DNA of 12,803 nt, from contig JAFVWG010000059.1 in assembly GCA_017501805.1 (NCBI GenBank), positions 1 through 12,803 of the forward strand, in the 5' to 3' direction. The stretch comes from Oscillospiraceae bacterium (GTDB taxonomy: Bacteria; Bacillota; Clostridia; Oscillospirales; Oscillospiraceae). Position numbers and translations under genes: made by a program. Under the pieces are notes generated by a model, which saw only the letters and a list, made by a program, of their open reading frames with translations, searched no databases and was not told the DNA's origin. Below, piece after piece: positions 1-7,374 of this stretch. Positions within the stretch are counted from its first letter, which is position 1; each line of letters opens with the position of its first letter.

Positions 1-1085
1 AGCTCCACCTGATGCGCGGTATCGCCGTCCGCCGTGCAGATGACGGCGCTGACGCCCGCGGACTGGAAGCGGTACTCAAAATCGTGCACCTGCAGCTGGT
101 TGGTCGCGGGGATCGCGATCGCGCCGAGCTTGTGCAGGGCAAGGATGGCAAACCAGAACTGATAATGCCGCTTCAGCACGAGCATCACGCGGTCGCCCTT
201 TTTGATGCCGAGATTCTTGAAGTAGTTCGCGCACTGGTTCGAGTGGCGCTTCATATCGTTGAAGGTGAGGCGGCGCTCGGTCTTGTCCTTGGAGATGTGG
301 AGCATCGCGAGCTTGTCCGGCTCGCGCTTTGCCAGCGCATCCACAATATCGAAGGCAAAGTTGAACTTGTCCTCGTTTTCGATCTTCACAGAAAGCGGAT
401 AGCCGTTTTCGTTCTCCTCGCACTGCACGAACTTGGAGGAGATAAGCCGGCGGTTGGAGATGCGCGCGGGGATCAGGGTATCCCGCACGAGATTCTCCGA
501 CTGGTCGTTGCCGGGCAGAACGACCGCAAGGAAGAGGCAGTCCCGTCCGTCCACGGCGATCATACCGTGCGGCGTGGAGCTGTTGTAGTAGATGCTGTCG
601 CCTTCGGAGAGGTACTCGATGTTATCGCCGACCTGCACCTTGAGCCGACCTTCCAGAACGAGGTCAAATTCCTGTCCGGAGTGCTTTGTCAGATGGATGG
701 GCTTGTTCTGCAGCTCCGCGTCGTATTCGTACTTTACGTGATAGGGTTCCGCGATCTTCTTGCGGAACATCGGCGCAAGATCGGTGATCGCAATGCCGTC
801 CTCTTTCGCGGTCTGCAAACCGTGACCCTTGCGCGTAACGGTGTAGGAGGAAAGATGTGCGCTCCTGCCCTCCAGCAGGTCGGTAATTCCGATCCCGAAG
901 ACCTGGGCGCATTTGTGAATAAATGTGAACGGAAAATCATCCTGTCCGTTTTCGTAACGGATGTAGGCATCAAGCGTCACTTCGACCTTTTCCGCCATCG
1001 TCTCCTGCGTCAGGCCGCTGATCTCGCGCATCTCGCGGATACGCAGCGCTATCTCACGCATTTTTTCCAGTTCGGTCGCTGTCAT
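1..1085 (-). CDS. XRE-cupin-acyl-CoA synthetase fusion (C-terminus beyond window)
   Basis: The frame begins at ATG 1085 behind a strong GAAGGAGG ribosome binding site 7 bases upstream and runs off the left edge after 361 codons. Three parts are visible. Residues about 10-70 form an XRE-type helix-turn-helix (SGLTQETMAEKV, then RYENGQ). Residues about 120-195 form a cupin with H135-x-G-x-E139 and P172-H173. From about residue 235 there is the N-terminal part of an AMP-forming acyl-CoA synthetase, resembling the medium-chain family (NFAFDIVDALAKREPDKLAM, then GDRVMLVL). The ATP-binding and catalytic-lysine motifs lie outside the window, so activity cannot be judged. Transcription must pass the T-box leader just upstream, which is probably isoleucine-specific. 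I infer activation of a short or branched carboxylic acid, with the XRE-cupin part sensing a ligand or autoregulating. Domain calls are firm; the substrate is a guess. Confidence 0.88.
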   Translation of the reverse strand, partial: MTATELEKMREIALRIREMREISGLTQETMAEKVEVTLDAYIRYENGQDDFPFTFIHKCAQVFGIGITDLLEGRSAHLSSYTVTRKGHGLQTAKEDGIAITDLAPMFRKKIAEPYHVKYEYDAELQNKPIHLTKHSGQEFDLVLEGRLKVQVGDNIEYLSEGDSIYYNSSTPHGMIAVDGRDCLFLAVVLPGNDQSENLVRDTLIPARISNRRLISSKFVQCEENENGYPLSVKIENEDKFNFAFDIVDALAKREPDKLAMLHISKDKTERRLTFNDMKRHSNQCANYFKNLGIKKGDRVMLVLKRHYQFWFAILALHKLGAIAIPATNQLQVHDFEYRFQSAGVSAVICTADGDTAHQVE

Positions 1086-1103
1086 AGAAATACCTCCTTC
1101 GGT

Positions 1104-1144
1104 AAAAAAACACACCCGTCTCAAGAACTTTGAGACGGGTGTGT
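1104..1144 (-). terminator. T-box attenuator terminator
   Basis: Read on the minus strand, a 15-bp perfect hairpin (stem 1110-1124 with 1130-1144, 5-base loop) is followed by seven T. It lies between the T-box sequence and the ribosome binding site of the XRE-cupin-ligase gene, the expected place for the terminator of a transcriptional T-box. It should also stop read-through from the upstream operon. Confidence 0.93.
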
Positions 1145-1377
1145 AAAACACTCGCGGTACCACTCAAATTGCAGTCATGAAAGGCTGCCGCTTTGCGGGA
1201 TCCAACAATCCCTTTGCTTTCACGCAGCAAGTACGGAAGCGTCTACTCGATGCAGTGCATCTTTCGGGCTTCGGCTCGGAAGGGATGGGCGTTGTATGAG
1301 TCCGCTTTGCCGATTTTCACCTGCCATCGGCTCTCTGAAAAAGGGATCTCAAGGCCGTCTTCGTCATCGCCTTTAAT
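1104..1377 (-). promoter_or_regulatory. T-box leader, probably isoleucine (AUC) specific
   Basis: Conserved T-box elements appear in order on the minus strand. They are a stem I start GGCGATGACGAAGA, the AGAGAGCCGATGGCAGGTGAAAA block of stem I (about 1339-1311), a GAGTAGACG element, and the T-box core TGGTACCGCG (1153-1162) that binds the free tRNA CCA end. A terminator hairpin follows. The trinucleotide six bases before the GAGC of stem I is ATC (1286-1284), an isoleucine codon. In the second leader of this window the same offset gives a leucine codon. I did not fold the full structure, so the family call is secure and the specifier is moderately supported. Uncharged tRNA-Ile should favour the antiterminator and switch on the gene at 1085. 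Confidence 0.87.
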
Positions 1378-1383
1378 GATATG

Positions 1384-1412
1384 TTTTTACCACCGCCGAA
1401 GCGATTTGTCAA
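1384..1412 (-). promoter_or_regulatory. Sigma-A promoter of the Ile T-box unit
   Basis: TTGACA (1412-1407), a 17-base spacer and TAAAAA (1389-1384) lie just downstream of the stop codon of the preceding ligase gene. The -35 is perfect and the -10 matches 4 of 6. The transcript would begin near 1377, immediately before stem I of the T-box. Confidence 0.65.
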
Positions 1413-1420
1413 GTACTTTT

Positions 1421-3898
1421 TTACAAACCCAGACGTTTTACCGCTTCCTCGCGCATTTTGTACTTAAGGATCTTACCCGCGGCGTTCATCGGGAAGCTGT
1501 CGACGAATTCGATGTAGCGCGGCACCTTGTGTCTCGCAAGCGAGGCGGTGATGAACGCGCGCATCTCCTCCTCGGTGACGGACTCGCCCTCCTTGAGGAT
1601 GATGCAGACCATTGCCTCTTCGCCGTAGCGCTTGTCCGGCACGCCGATCACCTGCACGTCCCGCACCTTCGGGTGCGTGTAGACGAACTCCTCGATCTCC
1701 TTGGGATAGATGTTTTCGCCGCCGCGGATGATCATATCCTTCAGCCGTCCCGTGATGCGGTAGTTGCCGTTCTCGTCGCGGCAGGCAAGGTCGCCCGAAT
1801 GCAGCCAGCCCTCCGCGTCCACGGTGTCGTGCGTGGCGTCGGGCATCTTGTAATAGCCCTTCATCGTGTTGTAGCCGCGCGAGCAGAACTCGCCGTTCTC
1901 CCCCACCGCGACCTCTTCGCCCGTCTCGGGATTGATGATCTTGCACTGCACGTGCGGGAAGTCGTAGCCGACGGTATCACAGCGCACATCCAGCGGGTCG
2001 GTCCACGCGGACATCGTGCTGCCGGGTGAGGACTCCGTCTGTCCGTAGACGCTGACGATGCCGGTCATATGCATCTCGTTCGGGTCGGCGGCGCGGCGCA
2101 TCAGCTCCGGCGGGCAGCCGGAACCTGCCATAATGCCCGTCCGCATGTGGGAAAAGTCCGTCCTGCGGTAGTCGGGATGGTTGAACATCGCAATGAACAT
2201 CGTCGGCACGCCGTTGAAGCAGGTGATCTTCTCCTGGTTGATGCAGGCGAGTGAGCTCTTCGCCGAGAAATACGGCATCGGGCAGATCGTCGCACCGTGC
2301 GTCATCGACGAGGTCATGGAAAGCACCATGCCGAAACAATGGAACATCGGTACCTGGATCATCATGCGGTCGGCGGTGGAAAGTCCCATACGGTCGCCGA
2401 TGCACTTGCCGTTGTTCACTACATTATAATGTGTCAGCATAACGCCCTTGGGGAAGCCCGTCGTGCCGGAGGTGTACTGCATATTGCAGACGTCGTCCGG
2501 GCGGACGTCTGCGGCCATACGGTCGATCTCGCGCTGCGAGACGAGCTCCGAGCGCAGCATTGCCTCGTCGAAGGTCAGACAGCCGGGCATACGGAAGCCG
2601 ACCGTGATCACGTTCCGCAAAAACGGAAGCCGCTTGCAGTGCAGTGCCTCGCCGGGCTTGGCAGCGGCGATCTCCGGGCAGAGCTCGTTGATAATGCTCC
2701 GATAGTTCGAGTCCAGACAGGAGTCGATCATCACAAGCGTGTGCGTGTCGGACTGCCGCAGCAGATATTCCGCCTCGTGGATCTTGTAGGCGGTGTTGAC
2801 CGTCACCAGCACGGCGCCGATCTTCGTCGCCGCCCAGAAGGAGATATACCATGCGGGTACATTCGTCGCCCAGACCGCCACCTTGCTGCCGGCGCGCACG
2901 CCGAGCGAGACCAGCGCCCGCGCAAAGGCGTCCACATCATCGCGGAACTCCGCATAAGTGCGGGTGTAGTCCAGCGTCGTATACTTGAAGCAGTACTGAT
3001 CCGGGAACTCCTCCACCATACGGTCGAGCACCTGCGGGAAGGTCAGGTCGATCAGCTCGTCCTTCTTCCAGACATACTGACCCGTACCGTCGTGGTTGGG
3101 GTAGAGCATCTTCTTTTTGCCGCGCGTGGAACGGAAGCGGCGCATATAGTTCACATAGTGAGGAAGGATGACATCCAGATCGGGCAGATCCTCCATCCAC
3201 TCGATCTTCCACTCAAGTGAAAGATAGCCTGCGTAGTCCACCGAGTACAGTGCGCGCATCATCTCTGCGATCGGGAGCGTTCCTTCGCCCACGAGCTCAT
3301 ATTCTCCCTCGTCGCCCGAGTCACGGAAATGCACATGCTTGACGTACGCGCCGAGGTTTTTGATGGTCGCGTCCGGCGTCTCGCCGCAGTCGCGGTAGGG
3401 ATGATGCACATCCCACAGAACGCCCAGCTCATCCACAGCGTAGTCGTCGAGCAGCTCGCGCAGCTTCTTTGTGTCGGAAAACACGCCGTTCGTCTTGAGG
3501 AGCAGCACGACCTTGTTCTGCCGCGCGATGGGAAGCAGTGCGTCAAGATCTTCCTTGACCGCCCGCATATCCTCGCAGTCTGTCCGCAGCGCCACATATT
3601 CCGTCTGCACGGAGGCGGCAAGGGCGATCAGAAACTCCAGATTTTCTCTTGTCGCCGCGTCTCCGAAGCCGATGTTGCAGGAGCTGTCAAAAACGGGGAT
3701 CGAAAGGCGCTTGTCACGCAGCTCGCGCAGGGTGGAGGCAGCGTTGTACTTGTGCAGAGGACCGCCCGCGCCTGTCAGCAGTTTATCCTTATAGGCATCA
3801 TAGACCTCAATGCCGGAAAAGCCGTTTTCCCGCGCCATTTGGCACAGGTCGGCCCACGGCGTGTTGAGTCTGCCGCGCGTTGAAAAAGAAAGCTTCAT
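1421..3898 (-). CDS. Xylose-isomerase-like TIM barrel fused to acyl-CoA synthetase
   Basis: 825 residues. Residues 1-260 resemble the sugar phosphate isomerase/epimerase TIM barrel (GIEVYD, WDVHHPYRD with D163 and H165/H166, HVHFRD at 188-193, LSLEW with E229). At the strand where the family usually has a metal-ligand Glu, I read K135 (LLLKTNG). Residues about 280-825 are a full AMP-forming ligase: P-loop YTSGTTGFPKG (475-485), YGQTE (618-622), SGD (701-703), hinge TGRLKD (716-721), GGENIYP, and catalytic K809 in NAAGKI. The ligase half should convert a carboxylate, ATP and CoA to acyl-CoA and AMP in the cytoplasm. Start ATG 3898 overlaps the preceding TGA as ATGA, so translation is probably coupled to the LeuA-like gene. 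It is therefore under the Leu-type T-box. The substrate is unknown; a branched-chain acid is my inference. The barrel may bind rather than isomerise. Confidence 0.92.
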   Translation of the reverse strand: MKLSFSTRGRLNTPWADLCQMARENGFSGIEVYDAYKDKLLTGAGGPLHKYNAASTLRELRDKRLSIPVFDSSCNIGFGDAATRENLEFLIALAASVQTEYVALRTDCEDMRAVKEDLDALLPIARQNKVVLLLKTNGVFSDTKKLRELLDDYAVDELGVLWDVHHPYRDCGETPDATIKNLGAYVKHVHFRDSGDEGEYELVGEGTLPIAEMMRALYSVDYAGYLSLEWKIEWMEDLPDLDVILPHYVNYMRRFRSTRGKKKMLYPNHDGTGQYVWKKDELIDLTFPQVLDRMVEEFPDQYCFKYTTLDYTRTYAEFRDDVDAFARALVSLGVRAGSKVAVWATNVPAWYISFWAATKIGAVLVTVNTAYKIHEAEYLLRQSDTHTLVMIDSCLDSNYRSIINELCPEIAAAKPGEALHCKRLPFLRNVITVGFRMPGCLTFDEAMLRSELVSQREIDRMAADVRPDDVCNMQYTSGTTGFPKGVMLTHYNVVNNGKCIGDRMGLSTADRMMIQVPMFHCFGMVLSMTSSMTHGATICPMPYFSAKSSLACINQEKITCFNGVPTMFIAMFNHPDYRRTDFSHMRTGIMAGSGCPPELMRRAADPNEMHMTGIVSVYGQTESSPGSTMSAWTDPLDVRCDTVGYDFPHVQCKIINPETGEEVAVGENGEFCSRGYNTMKGYYKMPDATHDTVDAEGWLHSGDLACRDENGNYRITGRLKDMIIRGGENIYPKEIEEFVYTHPKVRDVQVIGVPDKRYGEEAMVCIILKEGESVTEEEMRAFITASLARHKVPRYIEFVDSFPMNAAGKILKYKMREEAVKRLGL

Positions 3899-5307
3899 TG
3901 TTCGGTCTCCTCATAGACGATCTTGTTGAGGGCGTTGATATAGGCCATAATGCTGGATGCGACAATGTCCGTGGACAGGCCGCGTCCGGAATAGAGTTTG
4001 CCGCGGGAGCGCAGACGGACGACCGATTCGCCCATAGCCTCCCGTCCCTCGGTGACGGAGCTGATCTGGAAATCATCCAGCTCATAGTGTGTACCCGTGA
4101 TCTGCTCCATCGCGAGGAAGGAGGCGTCGATCGGACCGTCTCCGACACAGATGCCCTCGACCGTCTTTCCGTCCTTGATGAGCTTGATATGGCTCGTTGC
4201 GGTGATGACATTGCCGGAGTTGATAACGAAGCTCTCCAGCGTATAGGTCGGCGGGACCTGCAGCGCGGAGGTCGCGATCAGCATATCCAGTTCCTTTGCC
4301 GTGATGGTCTCCTTTTTGTTCGCCACAACGGAAAATGCCTCGTACACCTTCGCGGCGTCCTCCTCGGAGAGGTCGTAGCCGAGCCTTTCGGCGGCTTTTC
4401 GCACCGCGTCCGCGTCATCGTGGACGCTCAGCGTGAAGTTTTCCTCCTCACGCACACCGTTGTCGAAGGGAGATGCCTTGCTGCGGTTCGTTTTGCAGAG
4501 CCATTCGATCTGTTCGCCCGTGCGGCGCAGCTCCGTCATACGCACGCCGCTCGTCACGCCGAGCGCATCGCCGTGCGTCTGCAGCATCGTCGCAAGCTTC
4601 TGCAGAGAGACCTCGTCCTCTCCGCAGGAGACGACCTTCACCTCGTCCGCACCGGCCTTGATGGCGTAGATCGCGCAGGCGTTCGCCATATAGAGACTGT
4701 TGGAAATGCTCACGCCGAGCTTCACGGTATCGCCCAGCTCTTCACGCAGTTCTGCGACAAAGCCGAAGAAATCCTCCGGAAGCAGTTCGCCCGCCGTATC
4801 GCAGACGGTCACGAGCGTCGCACCGTTTTCCTTCGCACAGCGAACGGCACGCAGCAGGAACTCGCGTTCGCTGCGCCCCGCGTCCTCGGCGGAGAATTCC
4901 ACATCTTCGCAGACCGCACGGCACTCCGCCACGGTCTTTCCGATGAGTGCAAGCATATCATCCGGCTTTTTATGATAAAGGTATTCCATCTGCACCGTGG
5001 AGACAGGCAGGCTGACCTGCAGTCTCGGATGCTTCGCCTCTTTGAGGCAGTTCCATGTGAAGGCAACGCCGTCCTCCTCCCCGATCGGCACGGGGACGCT
5101 CAGATGTGCGTTTGAAACTGCGGAAGCAAGGCTCTTCAGGAGCAGCCCGTCCGTTCTTCTGTTTTCGATCGGCGCGGTCTCGACCGCATCCGCACCCAGC
5201 TTGTCCAGCAGCTTGCAAAGCTCGATCTTCTCGCGGAACGAGAGAGATATCTCGCCGCCCTTTCTGGACTTTTTCATTGTGACATCGCTCAGACGGATGC
5301 ATTTCAT
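3895..5307 (-). CDS. LeuA-like protein lacking usual catalytic residues
   Basis: 470 residues, starting at ATG 5307 behind AAAGGAGGG. A longer in-frame start at 5433 falls inside the T-box leader and is rejected. The protein follows the 2-isopropylmalate/citramalate synthase plan: an HMGL-like barrel (residues 1-280, including FSAEDAGRSEREF and CDTAGELLPEDF), a linker, and a LeuA allosteric domain (about 355-470, ITATSHIKL, VGDGPIDASFLAMEQITG, SGRGLSTDIVASSIMAYINAL). Two hallmarks are gone. The LRDGEQ motif is M11-K-K-S-R-K16, and the metal-binding HxHND motif is S200-I-S-N-S204. Condensation of acetyl-CoA with a 2-oxoacid by the standard mechanism therefore seems unlikely. The regulatory domain looks intact, so a leucine-binding regulatory subunit, a scaffold for the co-translated ligase, or a different lyase are possible. 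T-box control with a probable Leu codon fits a branched-chain role. Confidence 0.88.
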   Translation of the reverse strand: MKCIRLSDVTMKKSRKGGEISLSFREKIELCKLLDKLGADAVETAPIENRRTDGLLLKSLASAVSNAHLSVPVPIGEEDGVAFTWNCLKEAKHPRLQVSLPVSTVQMEYLYHKKPDDMLALIGKTVAECRAVCEDVEFSAEDAGRSEREFLLRAVRCAKENGATLVTVCDTAGELLPEDFFGFVAELREELGDTVKLGVSISNSLYMANACAIYAIKAGADEVKVVSCGEDEVSLQKLATMLQTHGDALGVTSGVRMTELRRTGEQIEWLCKTNRSKASPFDNGVREEENFTLSVHDDADAVRKAAERLGYDLSEEDAAKVYEAFSVVANKKETITAKELDMLIATSALQVPPTYTLESFVINSGNVITATSHIKLIKDGKTVEGICVGDGPIDASFLAMEQITGTHYELDDFQISSVTEGREAMGESVVRLRSRGKLYSGRGLSTDIVASSIMAYINALNKIVYEETEQ

Positions 5308-5341
5308 ACGGCTGTCCCTCCTTTTCGGAATACAAAAGAGA

Positions 5342-5380
5342 TAAAAACAAACGTCCCTGAAGTCCGGGGACTTCAGGGAC
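5342..5380 (-). terminator. T-box attenuator terminator
   Basis: On the minus strand, a 12-13-bp hairpin (5353-5365 with 5368-5380) is followed by GTTTGTTTTTAT. It sits between the T-box core and the ribosome binding site of the LeuA-like gene, as expected for transcription attenuation. Confidence 0.92.
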
Positions 5381-5613
5381 GAACTATACATTCGCGGTAC
5401 CACCCTGATTATCGTCAGAAGACGATCTCTCATAAGGCTCCATCAAGCCTTTCGCCTGTAACGGGGCGCAGCCGTGCGGACTTACTTGCTTTCGCTTTGA
5501 GACCGCCTGCTCGGGAACCAGACTGCCGTTTGACCTCGGTATCGGCTCGCACCCGCCGCCGACTCTCTGAAACGCTCCGTCAAGGGCAAATTTCCGTCAT
5601 CGCATTTCACGAT
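5342..5613 (-). promoter_or_regulatory. T-box leader, probably leucine (CUG) specific
   Basis: The minus strand carries the stem I start GCGATGACGGAAAT, the AGAGAGTCGGCGGCGGGTGCGA block (about 5568-5547), an AAGTAAGTCCG element, and a canonical T-box CAGGGTGGTACCGCG (5407-5393). A terminator follows. Stem I is supported by TTGAC pairing with GTCAA and TGCC with GGCA. The trinucleotide six bases before GAGC of stem I is CTG (5521-5519), a leucine codon. Leu T-boxes more often use CUC, and a one-base register shift would read TGG (Trp), so the specifier is not proven. It controls the LeuA-like gene and the coupled ligase fusion. Confidence 0.9.
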
Positions 5614-5619
5614 ACGCAG

Positions 5620-5648
5620 ATTATATCCTGCCCATTTGTCTTTGTCAA
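5620..5648 (-). promoter_or_regulatory. Consensus promoter of the Leu T-box operon
   Basis: A perfect TTGACA (5648-5643), a 17-base spacer and a perfect TATAAT (5625-5620). The TGA inside the -35 box is the stop codon of the upstream mocR-like gene. Transcription should start near 5613, directly before the T-box stem I. Confidence 0.9.
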
Positions 5649-6730
5649 CTGTTTTTTTCCGTACTTTTCCGCTTTGCGCGGCGGACCCGGTTGATGTGCC
5701 GCACAAAATCTCCCGTGCGAAGAAGCTCTGCCAGAACATACTGTTCAAAGACAGGGACCGTGCAGGAATAAAAGCCCAGCTTCCGCTCGAAGGTCTGCAG
5801 AAGCCGCTCCGGCAGAACGAGATAGCCCACGCGGAGCGAAGGCGCGATCGTCTGCGAGAAGGTGTTGAGGTACAGTACCCGTCCCCCATCGGAGAGCGCA
5901 AACAGCGTGTCGTCGTTCTTTCGGGAAAGCGTCAGCTCCGCGTCATAGTTGTCCTCGATGAGATATCCATTCCTCCGTTCCGCCCAGCGCAGATACTCGC
6001 TGCGCTTGGAGGCGTCGGCCGTCACACCGCTCGGCCAGCTGTTAAAAGGGGTCACGTGGAGAACCGTTGCATTCGTCCGCTCCAGCTCCGCGCTGCGGAT
6101 ACCGTTTTTCCCCATTCTGAGCAGCTCGCAGCGAACACCGTTCGCCTCATAGACCTGGCGGATCTTTTCGTAGGACGGCTGCTCCAGAGCAAAAACCCGC
6201 TCCTTGCCCAAAAGCTGTACGATCAGGCTGTAGAGATATTCCGCGCCTGAGCCGACGATCACCTGCTCGGGACGCACCGCGATCCCCGCGTTCTGTCGGA
6301 GATACCCGGCGATGGCTGTCCGCAGCTCGGCACAGCCGTGATTGGGAGACTTCACAAGAATCTCCTCCCCGCGGTCCAGCAGCACACGCCGCATCGTCTT
6401 CGCCAGAACGGAAAACGGAAACTGTCCGCGAACGGTGTGCGGCCGTCTGTGCAGGGTCGGCACGCGCTCTCCCTGCACCAGCAGTTCTCCTTCCCGATAA
6501 ATGGCAAAATAGCCGCTCCGCTCCCGTGCCTCGGCGTAGCCCTCGTCGCAGAGCAGTCCGTAAGCCCGCTCCACCGGGATCACGCTCAGACCGGTCTCCG
6601 CCGCGAGCAGGCGTTTGGACGGAAGCCTCGCGCCATAAGCGAAGATCCCGTTCAGAATGTCCCGCTTCAGCTGCTCATACAGCTGCAGATAGGCAGGTTT
6701 TCCGTTCTCCTTGTCGATTCGATACTTCAT
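5645..6730 (-). CDS. MocR-like GntR/aminotransferase regulator, truncated
   Basis: 361 residues, where MocR/PdxR proteins usually have about 460-480. Residues about 14-75 are a GntR winged helix-turn-helix (ARLPSKRLLAAETGLSV, then LCDEGYAEARERSGYF). From about 100 onward there is a fold-type-I aminotransferase domain (SPNHGCAELRTAIAGYL, TPFNSWPSGV, D263 in NYDAEL). The expected PLP Schiff-base lysine of the TFSKT-like motif is Q293 (NTFSQTIAPSLR). The frame ends shortly after GDFVRHINRVRR, so the C-terminal subdomain is missing; the other frames past this point do not restore it. No good ribosome binding site precedes ATG 6730. It diverges from the ECF transporter gene, a usual regulator-target layout. 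It may bind DNA without forming a PLP aldimine, or be decaying. Confidence 0.87.
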   Translation of the reverse strand: MKYRIDKENGKPAYLQLYEQLKRDILNGIFAYGARLPSKRLLAAETGLSVIPVERAYGLLCDEGYAEARERSGYFAIYREGELLVQGERVPTLHRRPHTVRGQFPFSVLAKTMRRVLLDRGEEILVKSPNHGCAELRTAIAGYLRQNAGIAVRPEQVIVGSGAEYLYSLIVQLLGKERVFALEQPSYEKIRQVYEANGVRCELLRMGKNGIRSAELERTNATVLHVTPFNSWPSGVTADASKRSEYLRWAERRNGYLIEDNYDAELTLSRKNDDTLFALSDGGRVLYLNTFSQTIAPSLRVGYLVLPERLLQTFERKLGFYSCTVPVFEQYVLAELLRTGDFVRHINRVRRAKRKSTEKNS

Positions 6731-6822
6731 CTGGTTATATAAAACACTCTCTTTCTGAGCATTTTCTTATGTTCAGTTAAATGGTAACCTATCCACACAA
6801 AAAAGTAAAGGAGAGTTTTTTC
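6731..6822. promoter_or_regulatory. Divergent mocR/ECF intergenic region
   Basis: AT-rich 92-base gap between two divergent starts, so it must hold both promoters. GGTTAT at 6733-6738 on the plus strand and GGTTAC read on the minus strand at 6787-6782 are opposed half-site-like words. No -10/-35 pair is convincing, and no riboswitch fits in this length. Confidence 0.3.
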
Positions 6823-7353
6823 GTGCATCAAAAAAAATCGTTTCAAAACACAACGCTGTGGCTCGTCGTCACCGCGATGCTGACCGCCATCAATGTAGCG
6901 CTCAGCTCCTTCGGTCTCCCCGTCCCCGGCGGACATCTGTACTTAAATGATATCGTCATCTGCACCGCCGCGCTCCTGCTCGATCCCTTCGCGGCGTTTG
7001 TTGTGGGCGGCGTCGGCTCGTTTTTGGGCGATCTGCTCTTCTACCCCGCGCCGATGTTCGTCTCCCTCGCCACCCACGGTCTGCAGGCGGTCGTGATCTC
7101 CCTGATCGCAAATCGGACGCTCCGCAGGCATCCGACGGCGGCATCCGTCCTCGCCGTGTCGGTGGGCGCGGTCATTATGGTGGTCGGCTATTCCCTGGGG
7201 CGCGCCTATGTCTACAGCACGCCGGAATACGCGCTTCTGAAGCTCCCGTTTCAGATCCTGCAGGCAGCGGTCGGCGCCGCAGCCTCCCTTCTGCTCTGCC
7301 ACACCTTCGGGATCAAAAAGCAGTTTGCGCGGCTGAAAGCCTCCGCGACCTGA
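6823..7353 (+). CDS. ECF transporter S component
   Basis: 176 residues from GTG 6823, chosen because AAAGGAGAG lies 7 bases upstream. An in-frame ATG at 6781 has no ribosome binding site. The protein is mostly hydrophobic with about five membrane segments (roughly residues 11-30, 42-62, 78-96, 105-127, 140-160). Its core LNDIVICTAALLLDPFAAF, then GGVGSFLGDLL, is typical of small vitamin-binding S components of the PF07155 type, which dock on a shared EcfA/EcfA'/EcfT module encoded elsewhere. It sits in the cytoplasmic membrane. The substrate cannot be read from sequence. The divergent MocR/PdxR-type regulator suggests a B6 vitamer or related pyrimidine, but that is a guess from context. It is the only gene on this strand. 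Confidence 0.87.
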   Translation: MHQKKSFQNTTLWLVVTAMLTAINVALSSFGLPVPGGHLYLNDIVICTAALLLDPFAAFVVGGVGSFLGDLLFYPAPMFVSLATHGLQAVVISLIANRTLRRHPTAASVLAVSVGAVIMVVGYSLGRAYVYSTPEYALLKLPFQILQAAVGAAASLLLCHTFGIKKQFARLKASAT

Positions 7354-7374
7354 CGCATCGCCCGATATAGAAGC

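Noticed and set aside
1268..1402. GCTTCGGC (1402-1395) pairing with GCCGAAGC (1275-1268) as the base of stem I
   Set aside because: The 5' half lies in the -35/-10 spacer of the predicted promoter and would not be transcribed. It is treated as chance unless the real start site is further upstream.
5308..5433. Longer N-terminus for the LeuA-like protein
   Set aside because: It would be encoded by the T-box core and terminator. ATG 5307 has a strong ribosome binding site.
6781..6822. ATG 6781 as start of the ECF S component
   Set aside because: It has no ribosome binding site, while GTG 6823 follows AAAGGAGAG at good spacing and leaves the membrane core intact.
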